In this document: piece after piece, positions 6,854 to 13,578 of the stretch
Layout of the letters: each line of letters opens with the position of its first letter
Position numbering within the stretch: position 1 is the first letter of the stretch
NCBI GenBank assembly: GCA_943371625.1
Contig: CALRVN010000053.1
Location: 1 to 13,721, forward strand
DNA length: 13,721 nucleotides
Source of the DNA: Hyphomicrobium_A sp943371625
GTDB lineage: Bacteria > Pseudomonadota > Alphaproteobacteria > Rhizobiales > Hyphomicrobiaceae
Direction: 5' to 3'
Notes under the pieces: generated by a model
Databases searched by the model: none
Told to the model about the DNA's origin: nothing
What the model saw: the letters and a program-made list of their open reading frames with translations, nothing else
Made by a program: the position numbers and the translations under genes

Positions 6854-6881
6854 GATATAGGTGTATATTTGTAAGCAGCAA
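6854..6881 (-). promoter_or_regulatory. Candidate sigma-70-type promoter for the FMN-binding/GST/DUF1289 operon
   Basis: On the minus strand, TTGCTG (rc of 6876-6881) and TATATC (rc of 6854-6859) are separated by 16 bases, 50 bases upstream of the ATG at 6804. The spacing and the AT-rich patch in otherwise GC-rich DNA are consistent with a housekeeping promoter. It is a by-eye match only. Confidence 0.33.
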
Positions 6882-6931
6882 GGCGAGTGAGTCCCCGAAA
6901 TTAGTCGCCCCCTAAGGAGGCAGCCAGCGCA

Positions 6932-7411
6932 ATGGCCGGCAACATGCCCGCGAAATCCAAGAAGGTTGGGAAGAAGGCCGCCAAGAAGCCCGCCGTTAAA
7001 CCGGCAGCGGAGCCCAAACTGCTCTCGGGCGGCAACCCCCAGATCGCCAAGGGATACGGCGATGCGCCCGTGCAGGCCTACATCGCCGCCGTGCCGGGCT
7101 GGAAGCGCGACGTTGTGCGCCGCCTCGACGCGCTCATCACGCGTACGGTCCCAAAGGTCAGCAAAGCCGTCAAATGGAACACGCCCCTGTATGGCCTCGA
7201 AGGCGAGGGTTGGTTCCTCAGCTTCCATTGCTTCGCGAAATACGTGAAGGTCGCGTTCTTCCGCGGCGCCGCGCTACGCCCTGTGCCGCCCGAGGAATCC
7301 AAGACCCCGCACACGCGCTACCTTCATATCCACGAGGACGACGAGCTGGACGAAAAGCAATTCACCGCCTGGGTGAAGCAGGCAAGCAAGCTCCCCGGCG
7401 AGCGGATGTGA
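6932..7411 (+). CDS. DUF1801 domain protein with basic N-terminal tail
   Basis: The product has 159 residues. The first 28 are a low-complexity Lys/Ala/Pro tail (repeated KK, AKKPAVKPAAEP). The remainder is a DUF1801 domain (YdhG-like, related in fold to frataxin-like iron-binding proteins). It contains VQAYIAAVPGWKRDVVRRLDALI (47-69), the conserved AVKWNTPLYGL (79-89) and VKVAFFRGAAL (105-115), which are family hallmarks. The cellular role of DUF1801 proteins is not settled. An AAGGAGG ribosome binding site at 6914-6920 lies eleven bases before ATG 6932; an ATG at 6944 is an alternative. The next gene, another DUF1801 protein, begins 12 bases after the stop, so the two form a unit. The basic tail resembles those of nucleic-acid-associated proteins, but this is only a compositional remark. 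Confidence 0.87.
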   Translation: MAGNMPAKSKKVGKKAAKKPAVKPAAEPKLLSGGNPQIAKGYGDAPVQAYIAAVPGWKRDVVRRLDALITRTVPKVSKAVKWNTPLYGLEGEGWFLSFHCFAKYVKVAFFRGAALRPVPPEESKTPHTRYLHIHEDDELDEKQFTAWVKQASKLPGERM

Positions 7412-7423
7412 ACAGAACCAGGA

Positions 7424-7903
7424 ATGCCCGTGGCCAAAACTAAGAACACCGCCAAACCGCAGGAGAGTGAAGCCTCACCCTCCGAGCTCATCGACGCCAG
7501 GATCGCCGAGCTTGCCGATTGGCGCGGCGAGACGCTGGCGAAGGTCCGCGCCATCATCAGGAAGGCCGATCCCGAGGTGGTCGAGCAGGTGAAATGGAAA
7601 AAGCCCTCCAACGGCATGCGCGGTGTGCCGGTGTGGGAGCACGACGGCATCATCTGCACCGGCGAGACCTATAAGAGCGTCGTCAAGCTGACCTTCGCCA
7701 AGGGCGCCGCGCTCGATGACCCGTCCGGTCTGTTCAATTCCAGCCTCGACGGCAACGTGCGTCGCGCCATCGATATCCGCGAAGGCGAGAAGATCGACGC
7801 CAAAGCTTTGCAGGCGCTCGTCCGCGCCGCCGCAGCGCTGAATGTCTTAACGGCGGCTCCCGCGCGCGCCGTTCAGTCGAAGAAAAAGACCAAGCGCGCC
7901 TGA
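7424..7903 (+). CDS. Second DUF1801 domain protein
   Basis: Also 159 residues and the downstream partner of the previous gene. The DUF1801 core runs from about residue 20 to 140: LIDARIAELADWRGETLAKVRAII (22-45), EQVKWKKPSNGMRGVPVW (54-71, matching the family KWxxP motif), and SVVKLTFAKGAAL (85-97). It ends in a basic tail (QSKKKTKRA), so in this pair one member is basic at the N-terminus and the other at the C-terminus. Sequence identity between the two is clearly limited outside the family motifs, so they are diverged paralogues rather than a recent duplication. The ribosome binding site is poorly placed for ATG 7424 (AGGA ends one base upstream); GTG 7430, two codons later, sits six bases after the same AGGA and may be the true start. 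A weak hairpin lies downstream at 7920-7941. Confidence 0.85.
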   Translation: MPVAKTKNTAKPQESEASPSELIDARIAELADWRGETLAKVRAIIRKADPEVVEQVKWKKPSNGMRGVPVWEHDGIICTGETYKSVVKLTFAKGAALDDPSGLFNSSLDGNVRRAIDIREGEKIDAKALQALVRAAAALNVLTAAPARAVQSKKKTKRA

Positions 7904-7919
7904 TATCTCGACGGCACAC

Positions 7920-7941
7920 GCTCCGCGAGAGCCTCGCGAGC
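7920..7941 (+). terminator. Weak hairpin after the DUF1801 pair
   Basis: GCTCCGCGAG (7920-7929) and CTCGCGAGC (7933-7941) can pair with one bulged C and a three-base loop, 17 bases after the stop at 7903. No T-run follows, so this is at best a weak terminator. Confidence 0.3.
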
Positions 7942-8074
7942 CGCACCAATAAAATCAGACAGTCAGTGTGCGTTGAATGGCGAATTCGACGCGCGCTGAC
8001 ACGCTGCGCAACGCTTCGTTCATGCTGTGGAACTTTTGCTCGACCGTAGTGGAACCGTTTAACGAGTTTTACTG

Positions 8075-8115
8075 AAAATTCGAACTAAAGCCGAGCAACA
8101 GACGGTTCGAATTTT
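8075..8115. repeat. Perfect 11-bp inverted repeat upstream of the polysaccharide operon
   Basis: AAAATTCGAAC (8075-8085) and GTTCGAATTTT (8105-8115) are exact inverted copies separated by 19 bases. They lie 45 bases before the GTG start of the glycosyltransferase in a 256-base spacer. Each arm contains the palindrome TTCGAA, so the arms could bind a dimeric regulator at two sites about three DNA turns apart (30 bases centre to centre), or form a leader hairpin. The AT-rich arms stand out in GC-rich DNA. No regulator can be named. Confidence 0.6.
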
Positions 8116-8159
8116 ACCGAAGTTGCTCCTTTCGAGAGCAACCGCGGAAGGCGCAAGCA

Positions 8160-9491
8160 GTGCTCGAGTTCCTCATCATCCTGCTTTTTGCAGTGAGCGT
8201 GCTGATCAGCGTGTCGTCGATCGACGACGCGTTCATCGACCTGCTCGCGCTGGGCATCGTGCGCCGCCGCGTCCCCCAGCTGGACGAGGGCGAGACCATC
8301 GTGCCGCCGACCGCCGTCTTCGTCGCCAACTGGCACGAGGAGGAAGTCCTCGGGAAGATGGTCGAGGGCAACCTCGCCCGCATCAAGAACCCCAACGTAT
8401 CGCTCTGCCTCGGCGTCTATCCCAATGACACCGGCACGCTGCGCGTCGCCAAAGAACTCGAGCCCAAGTTCCCCGGCCGCGTGAAGGTCATCGTCAATCG
8501 TCTGCCTGGTCCGACCTCCAAGGGCCAGATGTTGAACGAGATGTTCGCGCAGGTGTTCGGCGCCGACGACGCGCCCGAACTCGTCGTCCTGCACGACAGC
8601 GAGGACGTCATCGATCCCCGCTCGTTCCCCGTTTACGCGGCCTACGCCCGCGAGAACGACTTCATCCAGGCCCCGGTGTTCTCGCTCAACCGCGGCAAGG
8701 GCGCCATCGTCGCCTCCACATACATGGACGAGTTCGCCGAGCGCCATACGCGCGAGATGATCGTCCGCGATGCCGTCGGCGCGGCCATCCCGTCGGCCGG
8801 CGTCGGCACCTGCATGACCAAGCGCCTGATCAAGCACTTCCTCGCAACGCGCGGACAGGTGCTGATGTCAGGCACCGTCACCGAGGACTACATCCTCGGC
8901 ATCGAGGCCAAGCGCTCGGGCTTCAAGTCGGCGTTCGCCGCCATCTCGCGCGACGTCGAGGAGGGCTTCGACTTCGTCGCCACGCGCGAGTACTTCCCCA
9001 AGACGCTCGACGCCTCGATCAAGCAGAAGACGCGCTGGGTCTACGGCATCAACTTCGAGGCCTACTGCAAACTCGGCTGGACCGGCGATCCGTGCGACTT
9101 CTACTTCTTCCTGCGCGACCGCAAGGGCATGATCACCAGCTTCCTGCCGCCCGTCTCGGCCGCGCTGCTCGCCTTGATGCTGTTCGGCTACGTCGAACTC
9201 GCCGACTTCCCCGAGCCGATGGGCGACATCGTCATCGCGTCCATGTGGATCAATCTGTTCGCGCTGGTCACCCGCTACCTCGTGCGCGTCATCTCCGGCC
9301 ACGAGGTCTACGGCGAGTACGACTGGATCGGCATCGCCGTGCGCTGGCCGGCCGCGCTCTACATCAACATGGCTGCGGTCTGGCGCGCCTGGAAGACATT
9401 CCTCGGCGAGTCCGAGCTCGCCACCAAACCCATCGTCTGGTCGAAGACCGTCCACGACATCCCCGACGACTTCATCTCGGCCAATCGCTGA
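8160..9491 (+). CDS. NfrB-like membrane glycosyltransferase (GT2, processive type)
   Basis: This 443-residue inner-membrane protein has a transmembrane helix at about residues 2-19 (then SSIDDAFIDLL) and a cytoplasmic GT2 domain. At least two more membrane segments lie at about 325-345 and 355-379. Catalytic motifs are complete: WHEE at 58-61, HDSED at 145-149 (metal/UDP-sugar DxD type), TED at 241-243 (catalytic base), and Q289-K-T-R-W293, the QxxRW motif of processive synthases such as cellulose and hyaluronan synthase. From memory, phrases such as YPNDTGTLR, PGPTSK, SAGVGTC, TREYFP and FLRDRKG match E. coli NfrB, the phage N4 glycan synthase. Unlike NfrB it stops after the HDIPDD segment and lacks the C-terminal MshEN c-di-GMP domain. 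GTG 8160 follows GGAAGG (8146-8151) by eight bases. WecB starts 20 bases downstream, suggesting UDP-ManNAc as the substrate. Confidence 0.9.
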   Translation: MLEFLIILLFAVSVLISVSSIDDAFIDLLALGIVRRRVPQLDEGETIVPPTAVFVANWHEEEVLGKMVEGNLARIKNPNVSLCLGVYPNDTGTLRVAKELEPKFPGRVKVIVNRLPGPTSKGQMLNEMFAQVFGADDAPELVVLHDSEDVIDPRSFPVYAAYARENDFIQAPVFSLNRGKGAIVASTYMDEFAERHTREMIVRDAVGAAIPSAGVGTCMTKRLIKHFLATRGQVLMSGTVTEDYILGIEAKRSGFKSAFAAISRDVEEGFDFVATREYFPKTLDASIKQKTRWVYGINFEAYCKLGWTGDPCDFYFFLRDRKGMITSFLPPVSAALLALMLFGYVELADFPEPMGDIVIASMWINLFALVTRYLVRVISGHEVYGEYDWIGIAVRWPAALYINMAAVWRAWKTFLGESELATKPIVWSKTVHDIPDDFISANR

Positions 9492-9511
9492 TCAAGAAAG
9501 TGAATACCAGT

Positions 9512-10639
9512 ATGCGCGTACTCGTTGCCTTCGGCACTCGCCCAGAGATCATCAAGCTCGCCCCCGTCTGCAAAGCTTTGCAGGACGCCGGCGCTGAGCT
9601 CGATGTATTCTGGTCGGGTCAGCACATCGAGCTGGCGGCGGGGCTGCTTGATTTCTTCGGCATCACCGTCACCCACAACGGCGAGAAGATCGTCGACGAG
9701 CAGGGCCTTGCCGGCAAGTTCGGTCGCATGACCGAGCAGGTCGAAAAGATCCTGCGCGCCAAGACGTATGATTGGATCATCGTCCAGGGCGACACCGCGA
9801 CGGCAGCTGCGGCAGCCACGGCGGGCTTCATGGGCCGCGTGCCGGTTGCCCACGTCGAGGCCGGCCTGCGCACCGGCGACCTCTATTCGCCGTTCCCCGA
9901 GGAGTTCAACCGCCGGCTCATCGGCCAGGCAGCAGCTCTCCACTTCCCGCCGACGCTGGAAGCGCGAGCCAACCTGCTGGATGAGGGCGTCGCCGCGCGC
10001 GACATCGACATGGTCGGCAACACCGTCATCGATGCTCTGCTCTATGCACGCGCCAAGATCGGCAACGACTATCAGCCGATCGATGCCGGCGTGTCCGCGC
10101 TTCCCGCCGACAAGAAGCTCGTGTTGGCGACGATGCACCGCCGCGAGAACATCGGTAAGCCGATGCGCGACGTTCTGCGCGCTCTGCGCCAGCTGGCCAG
10201 CGATGGCGACAAGGTCATCGCGCTGCCGGTTCACCTCAACCCGCAGGTCCGCGACGACGTCATGAAGTACCTCGGCGACGCACCCAACGTGCACCTACTG
10301 TCGCCGCTCCAGTACCCAGACTTCGTCTATCTCCTCGATCGCGCGTGGACCGTCGTGACCGACTCCGGCGGCGTGCAGGAAGAGGCTCCGACGTTCGGCC
10401 TGCAGATCCTCATCACCCGCGAGAGCACGGAGCGTCCCGAGGTCGTCAAGGCCGGCTTCGGAAAGCTCGTCGGCTCCGACTACAACGCAATTCTCAACGG
10501 CGTCCGCGAGCTCACCAGCGGCACCGAGCGCAAATTGATCAATGCCCCAAATCCATTTGGACGCGGCGATGCTGCCGAACGGATTGCTGCCCGCATCATG
10601 AAGCGCGAGCATGCACCCAGCCACGCATACGCCGCCTAA
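9512..10639 (+). CDS. wecB: UDP-N-acetylglucosamine 2-epimerase (non-hydrolysing)
   Basis: This 375-residue cytoplasmic enzyme interconverts UDP-GlcNAc and UDP-ManNAc. All family signatures are present: GTRPE (8-12), QGDT (92-95), HVEAGLRT (114-121), PFPEEFNR (127-134), HRREN (209-213), TDSGGVQEEAP (283-293), TERPE (306-310) and NPFGRGDA (347-354). The residues matching the E. coli catalytic set (Arg10, Asp94, Glu116, Glu130, His209) are in place, so an active enzyme is expected. The length equals that of E. coli WecB. An open frame extends upstream antiparallel to nothing but inside the glycosyltransferase in another frame; ATG 9512 gives the family N-terminus MRVLVAFGTRPE. GTG 9500 is an alternative, and neither has a strong ribosome binding site, so coupling to the upstream gene (20 bases away) is likely. 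In this operon its job is probably to supply UDP-ManNAc to the NfrB-like synthase. Confidence 0.96.
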   Translation: MRVLVAFGTRPEIIKLAPVCKALQDAGAELDVFWSGQHIELAAGLLDFFGITVTHNGEKIVDEQGLAGKFGRMTEQVEKILRAKTYDWIIVQGDTATAAAAATAGFMGRVPVAHVEAGLRTGDLYSPFPEEFNRRLIGQAAALHFPPTLEARANLLDEGVAARDIDMVGNTVIDALLYARAKIGNDYQPIDAGVSALPADKKLVLATMHRRENIGKPMRDVLRALRQLASDGDKVIALPVHLNPQVRDDVMKYLGDAPNVHLLSPLQYPDFVYLLDRAWTVVTDSGGVQEEAPTFGLQILITRESTERPEVVKAGFGKLVGSDYNAILNGVRELTSGTERKLINAPNPFGRGDAAERIAARIMKREHAPSHAYAA

Positions 10640-10654
10640 GGAACGAGTACAGTC

Positions 10655-11980
10655 ATGACCGATCAATTACAGGCAAGCCAAGTCAAGTGGAAGCGGCTGC
10701 GTAAGCTGGTTCTGACGACGCTCTTCATCGGCAGCGCCGGTGGGTTTGCCGTTTACGCGCTCGGCGGCGGCAGCATGATGCTCGACGCCGACGGGCTCGT
10801 GACGCGCCAGACCGTGGCCGTTGCCTCGCCCTGGCCGGATGCGCGCATTCGCCAGATCGACGTGCGCCCGGGTGACTGGGTCGAGGCAGGACAGAAGATC
10901 GCTGTCGTCGACTCAGCATCGATGTCGCGCTCGCTCGCCGATCTTGCGGCCGAGCAGGCGCGCGTCACCGGACGCATCGCCCAGCTCGAAGGTCGCCGCG
11001 AAGTCGTGAAGGCGCTTCTCCCGATGGCGACGCTCGCTGCCGACAGTGCGAACAAGTACATGGACAGCCTGCAGAAGGCGAACGCCAACGGCCTTGCGCT
11101 GGCGCGCACCATGCAGCAGATGTCGGCATCTCAGGTTCAGGCCCTCGATAAGCTTCTCACTCTCGAGGCCGAGAAGACGTCGCTGGAAACCGAGATCACC
11201 GCCAATCAGGGCGCGCTCCAGCAAGTTTCCAGCGCTTACGGTGATCTGCAGCGCACCTACGGCAGCGGCGTGTTGACGGCTCCGGCAAGCGGCTACGTCG
11301 GCAGCCACGTCGGCATGGTCGGCGAAGTCCTGAGCGCCGGCACTACGCCTGTCGCCAACATCTATGCCGGCCAGAGCTACGTCCTCGCCTACATCCCGGA
11401 GAACTACCTCTTCGACGTCGATGAGGGCCAGAAGGTCGCCATCAAAGGTCGCGGCCGTACCGCCACCGGCTATATCGAGCGCGTGCTTCCAGTGACCGAC
11501 GCGCTGCCGCCGGAGTTCCAGCTTCCTAACCGCGTCCGCGGCCGGGGCCAGCTCGTTCGCATCGAGCTTTCCCAGCCGAAGGACTTCGCTCTCGACGAGA
11601 AGGTTCGTCTGACGAGCTGCTACACCGACAAGTGCGGGCTTGGCGTTTCGGAGATCCTCGAGGCGGCGCTTCCCGACTTCCTGCGCGGCGAAAAGCGCGC
11701 TGTCGCAAAGACGGAGCCGGTCAAGCCGGTGGCGCCCGTTGCACACGAGCAGCTGCCTACTGATCAGTCGGATATCCCGGTAAGCTCCGGTTCGCCCGAT
11801 CCGTCTGCTCCCGTCACCGGCAGCATCGAGGAGCCTCACGTGCCGCTGTCGGGCATCGTCATCGAGCCGTCGCAGGTTCGCGGGACCGTCACCGGCAGTG
11901 TGCCGGAGGCGACGCTGCCTGAGGCACCTATCACCGGCAGCCTTCAGGACATCGCATCGGCACACACACCGAAGACCTGA
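10655..11980 (+). CDS. HlyD-like membrane-fusion/periplasmic adaptor protein with Pro-rich tail
   Basis: This 441-residue protein has a short cytoplasmic N-terminus, one transmembrane helix (about residues 17-36) and a periplasmic body. The first half of a lipoyl-like domain is at about 50-90 (VASPWPDARIRQIDVRPGDW, then VEAGQKIAVVDSASM). An alpha-helical hairpin, probably coiled coil, spans about 91-202. The second lipoyl half is at 205-240 (LTAPASGYVGSHVGMVGEVL), followed by a beta-barrel (SYVLAYIPENYLFDVDEGQKVAIKG onward) to about 320. Residues 345-441 are a Pro/Ala/Val-rich, probably disordered tail with three V/I-TGS repeats. HlyD-type proteins bridge inner-membrane exporters to the outer membrane; Alg44 of the alginate system has a similar periplasmic part joined to a c-di-GMP-binding PilZ domain, absent here. 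AAGGA (10638-10642) overlaps the wecB stop. Its place in the operon suggests that it helps export or assemble the polymer made by the NfrB-like synthase. Confidence 0.88.
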   Translation: MTDQLQASQVKWKRLRKLVLTTLFIGSAGGFAVYALGGGSMMLDADGLVTRQTVAVASPWPDARIRQIDVRPGDWVEAGQKIAVVDSASMSRSLADLAAEQARVTGRIAQLEGRREVVKALLPMATLAADSANKYMDSLQKANANGLALARTMQQMSASQVQALDKLLTLEAEKTSLETEITANQGALQQVSSAYGDLQRTYGSGVLTAPASGYVGSHVGMVGEVLSAGTTPVANIYAGQSYVLAYIPENYLFDVDEGQKVAIKGRGRTATGYIERVLPVTDALPPEFQLPNRVRGRGQLVRIELSQPKDFALDEKVRLTSCYTDKCGLGVSEILEAALPDFLRGEKRAVAKTEPVKPVAPVAHEQLPTDQSDIPVSSGSPDPSAPVTGSIEEPHVPLSGIVIEPSQVRGTVTGSVPEATLPEAPITGSLQDIASAHTPKT

Positions 11981-12002
11981 CCCAGCGATCCTGGCAGAAC
12001 GC

Positions 12003-12038
12003 AAAAAAAAGGCCGTGGGAAACGGGTTCCACGGCCTT
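12003..12038 (-). terminator. Rho-independent terminator of the small secreted-protein gene
   Basis: AAGGCCGTGG (12009-12018) and CCACGGCCTT (12029-12038) form a ten-base stem with a ten-base loop. Eight A residues at 12003-12010 on the plus strand give a T-run on the minus strand after the stem, so this is a typical intrinsic terminator for the minus-strand gene whose stop is at 12081. It also lies 28 bases after the plus-strand HlyD-like stop and may act weakly in that direction, where no T-run follows. Confidence 0.85.
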
Positions 12039-12080
12039 CGGGCGCACGTGCCGCCCATGAGCGTGACTACTAGGGAGTGC

Positions 12081-12377
12081 TTACTTCTTCTTCGCCGCCG
12101 GCTCCTGCACCGAGACCAGCGACTGGCCGTTGGAGCTGATCACGTCGTCGCCCTTGGCCATCCACGAGAAGCCCCACGGCCCCGTGACGCCGCATCCGTC
12201 CTTGCAATCGAGTTTGACTTCCTTGCCGGCGGCGATCGTCTCGATCTTCTCCTCGCTTCCGAGGTCGACACCGATCGTGAACTCGCCGCTCGAGGTGTTC
12301 TTTACGGTCACGGCCGATGCCGTCCCGGTCAGAGCCAGTGCAAATGCCGCTGTCGCAGCAGCTGTAATGAGCTTCAT
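12081..12377 (-). CDS. Small secreted hypothetical protein
   Basis: This 98-residue protein begins with a clean Sec signal peptide (MKLITAAATAAFALALTGTA, cleavage after ASA at 20-22). The mature part of about 76 residues reads VTVKNTSSGEFTIGVDLGSE then a KEVKLDCKDGCGVTGPWGF region, with a probable disulfide between Cys58 and Cys62, and ends in a basic PAAKKK. It resembles a small beta-sandwich of the kind that binds at cell surfaces, but I do not recognise a named family, so function is unassigned. ATG 12377 has a strong GGAGG ribosome binding site five bases upstream; a longer open frame upstream has no signal-peptide features. An intrinsic terminator follows, so it is a single-gene unit convergent with the polysaccharide operon. 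No functional link to that operon can be shown. Confidence 0.82.
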   Translation of the reverse strand: MKLITAAATAAFALALTGTASAVTVKNTSSGEFTIGVDLGSEEKIETIAAGKEVKLDCKDGCGVTGPWGFSWMAKGDDVISSNGQSLVSVQEPAAKKK

Positions 12378-12583
12378 TGCTTCCTCCATTAGGGTTGCAG
12401 GTTGTTTCCTGCCGGCGCCTGCTTCTTTCGGCGGCGCTTGATGGAAGATGAGTACGGAGCATTGCCACAGCAAGGCTATAACGTTGCAAAGATTGGAATT
12501 GAAAATTCCCGACGACGCGTTCTAGCCGCGCCGGTTTAGGCTTCTTTTGCTATGTTTTGACCGGGCCCTGCAGGGAGGTAGAG

Positions 12584-13099
12584 ATGGCCGAGTTGATACG
12601 CCTGGCGATGAGCAACTTCACGCTCACGTTCCTCGTCCTCGGCGTTATCGCAGCACTCATTGCCGTAGCCCTGAAGCCCGACGGATTCACACGTGCCAAC
12701 CTCGCCGAGGAGCTGCTCGCCTACTTCATCCTGTTCACGATCGCCATCGCCTACTTCTACCACTTCGTCTTCCACGTGTTCTTCGGAGAGCTTGCTGCGA
12801 GCTACATCGGCTGGCCCGACAGCCCGTTCCAGGCCGAGGTGAGCTATGCAAGCCTCGGCTTTGCCGCGGTCGGCCTTCTCGCCTTCAAGGGCAACTGCAT
12901 GCTGCGCCTCGGAGCCAACCTGGGCCCAGCGATGTTCCAATGGGGCGCCGCCGTCGGCCATATCCGCGACATCCTCGCGACCGGAAACATGGCGCCGGGC
13001 AATGCGGGCATCATGCTCTATTCCGACATATTGCTGCCCGTCATCGGCTTTGCATTGTTGTGGTTCAAACGCTCGGCGGACGCTGCTTCGTCGCCGTAG
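12584..13099 (+). CDS. DUF6790-family four-helix membrane protein
   Basis: The 171-residue product has four predicted membrane helices at about residues 12-30, 44-68, 86-103 and 143-161. Family features are FVFHVFFGELAASYIGWPDSP (61-81) joining helix 2 to a short loop, and PFQAEVSYASLGFAAVGLLA entering helix 3. A further conserved-looking segment, FQWGAAVGHIRDI, lies at 118-130. I recognise this as the DUF6790 type of membrane protein, whose function is unknown; His60, His64 and His126 could matter but no role is established. GGGAGG at 12573-12578 lies five bases before ATG 12584, which is preferred over an in-frame ATG at 12557 that lacks such a site. The next gene starts 53 bases downstream in the same direction and could be cotranscribed. 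Confidence 0.82.
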   Translation: MAELIRLAMSNFTLTFLVLGVIAALIAVALKPDGFTRANLAEELLAYFILFTIAIAYFYHFVFHVFFGELAASYIGWPDSPFQAEVSYASLGFAAVGLLAFKGNCMLRLGANLGPAMFQWGAAVGHIRDILATGNMAPGNAGIMLYSDILLPVIGFALLWFKRSADAASSP

Positions 13100-13152
13100 C
13101 TCTCGCCGACGTTCGCGGGTAGTCTTTCCCGACCATATTGCGGGGAATGCCA

Positions 13153-13578
13153 ATGACGCTCTTGAAGTGGGTTCTGGTGATCTTCACCGTGCTGTTCGCG
13201 GCAGGCGCCATCGCAGTGGGCGTGCTCATCTATTGGGCAGGCACCATCGACAGCGTGCCCGTAGCGGCGGCGGACATCGAGACCGGCGGCAGCTATCCCG
13301 AACCGGAGCGTCAGGCACTGCTGGCGGCGTGCGAGCAGCGCAACGTCACGAAGGCGCCCGACACCTGCACTTGCCTCACAGATCGCGCCGGAACCGAGTT
13401 GTCGCGCTACGAGCGGCTGATCCTCACGGCCGGACTGGACGGAAGTCCCAGTAAGGTCGTCGCACTCTCGAAGGGGCTGATGGTGAGCGGCGTGCCGGCG
13501 GACAGGATCAAATCGGTCGACGAGGACGCGCAGCGGCGCGTCACAGCCATCATGCATGAGTGCAGGTTGAACCAATGA
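13153..13578 (+). CDS. Membrane-anchored periplasmic hypothetical protein with Cys motif
   Basis: The protein has 141 residues. One transmembrane helix lies at about residues 5-29, with the rest expected in the periplasm. The soluble part contains four cysteines: Cys60, Cys72 and Cys74 in DTCTCL, and Cys137 near the C-terminus, which could form two disulfides. Between them is a helical region (ELSRYERLILTAGL). I do not recognise a family. ATG 13153 is preferred because GGGGA (13142-13146) lies six bases upstream; an ATG at 13147 would leave no spacer, and a TTG at 13138 is less likely. The stop overlaps the start of the following FAD oxidoreductase gene in ATGA (13575-13578), so the two are translationally coupled and the small protein may work with that enzyme, although this is inference. 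Confidence 0.75.
   Translation: MTLLKWVLVIFTVLFAAGAIAVGVLIYWAGTIDSVPVAAADIETGGSYPEPERQALLAACEQRNVTKAPDTCTCLTDRAGTELSRYERLILTAGLDGSPSKVVALSKGLMVSGVPADRIKSVDEDAQRRVTAIMHECRLNQ

Noticed and set aside
4285..8092. Similar TTCGAAnnAAAGCC words at 4285-4298 and 8079-8092
   Set aside because: Considered as a shared operator for the outer-membrane protein and the polysaccharide operon, but only 14 bases with two mismatches and a different orientation relative to the genes; too weak to claim.
8085..8837. 250-codon minus-strand frame opposite the glycosyltransferase
   Set aside because: Composition is dominated by Asp, Glu, His, Gly, Arg and Ala as expected opposite a GC-rich gene, while the plus-strand frame carries complete GT2 motifs.
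9092..9511. Upstream extension of the WecB frame
   Set aside because: The extra 140 codons are Arg-rich out-of-frame translation of the glycosyltransferase gene; the family N-terminus starts at 9512.
7801..9584. Shared 14-mer CAAAGCTTTGCAGG at 7801-7814 and 9571-9584
   Set aside because: Both copies encode the same short KALQ peptide in unrelated genes, so chance codon agreement explains it.
10913..12058. 381-codon minus-strand frame opposite the HlyD-like gene
   Set aside because: Long antisense frames are frequent in GC-rich genes; it lacks motifs and covers a clear HlyD-like coding region and the terminator at 12003-12038.
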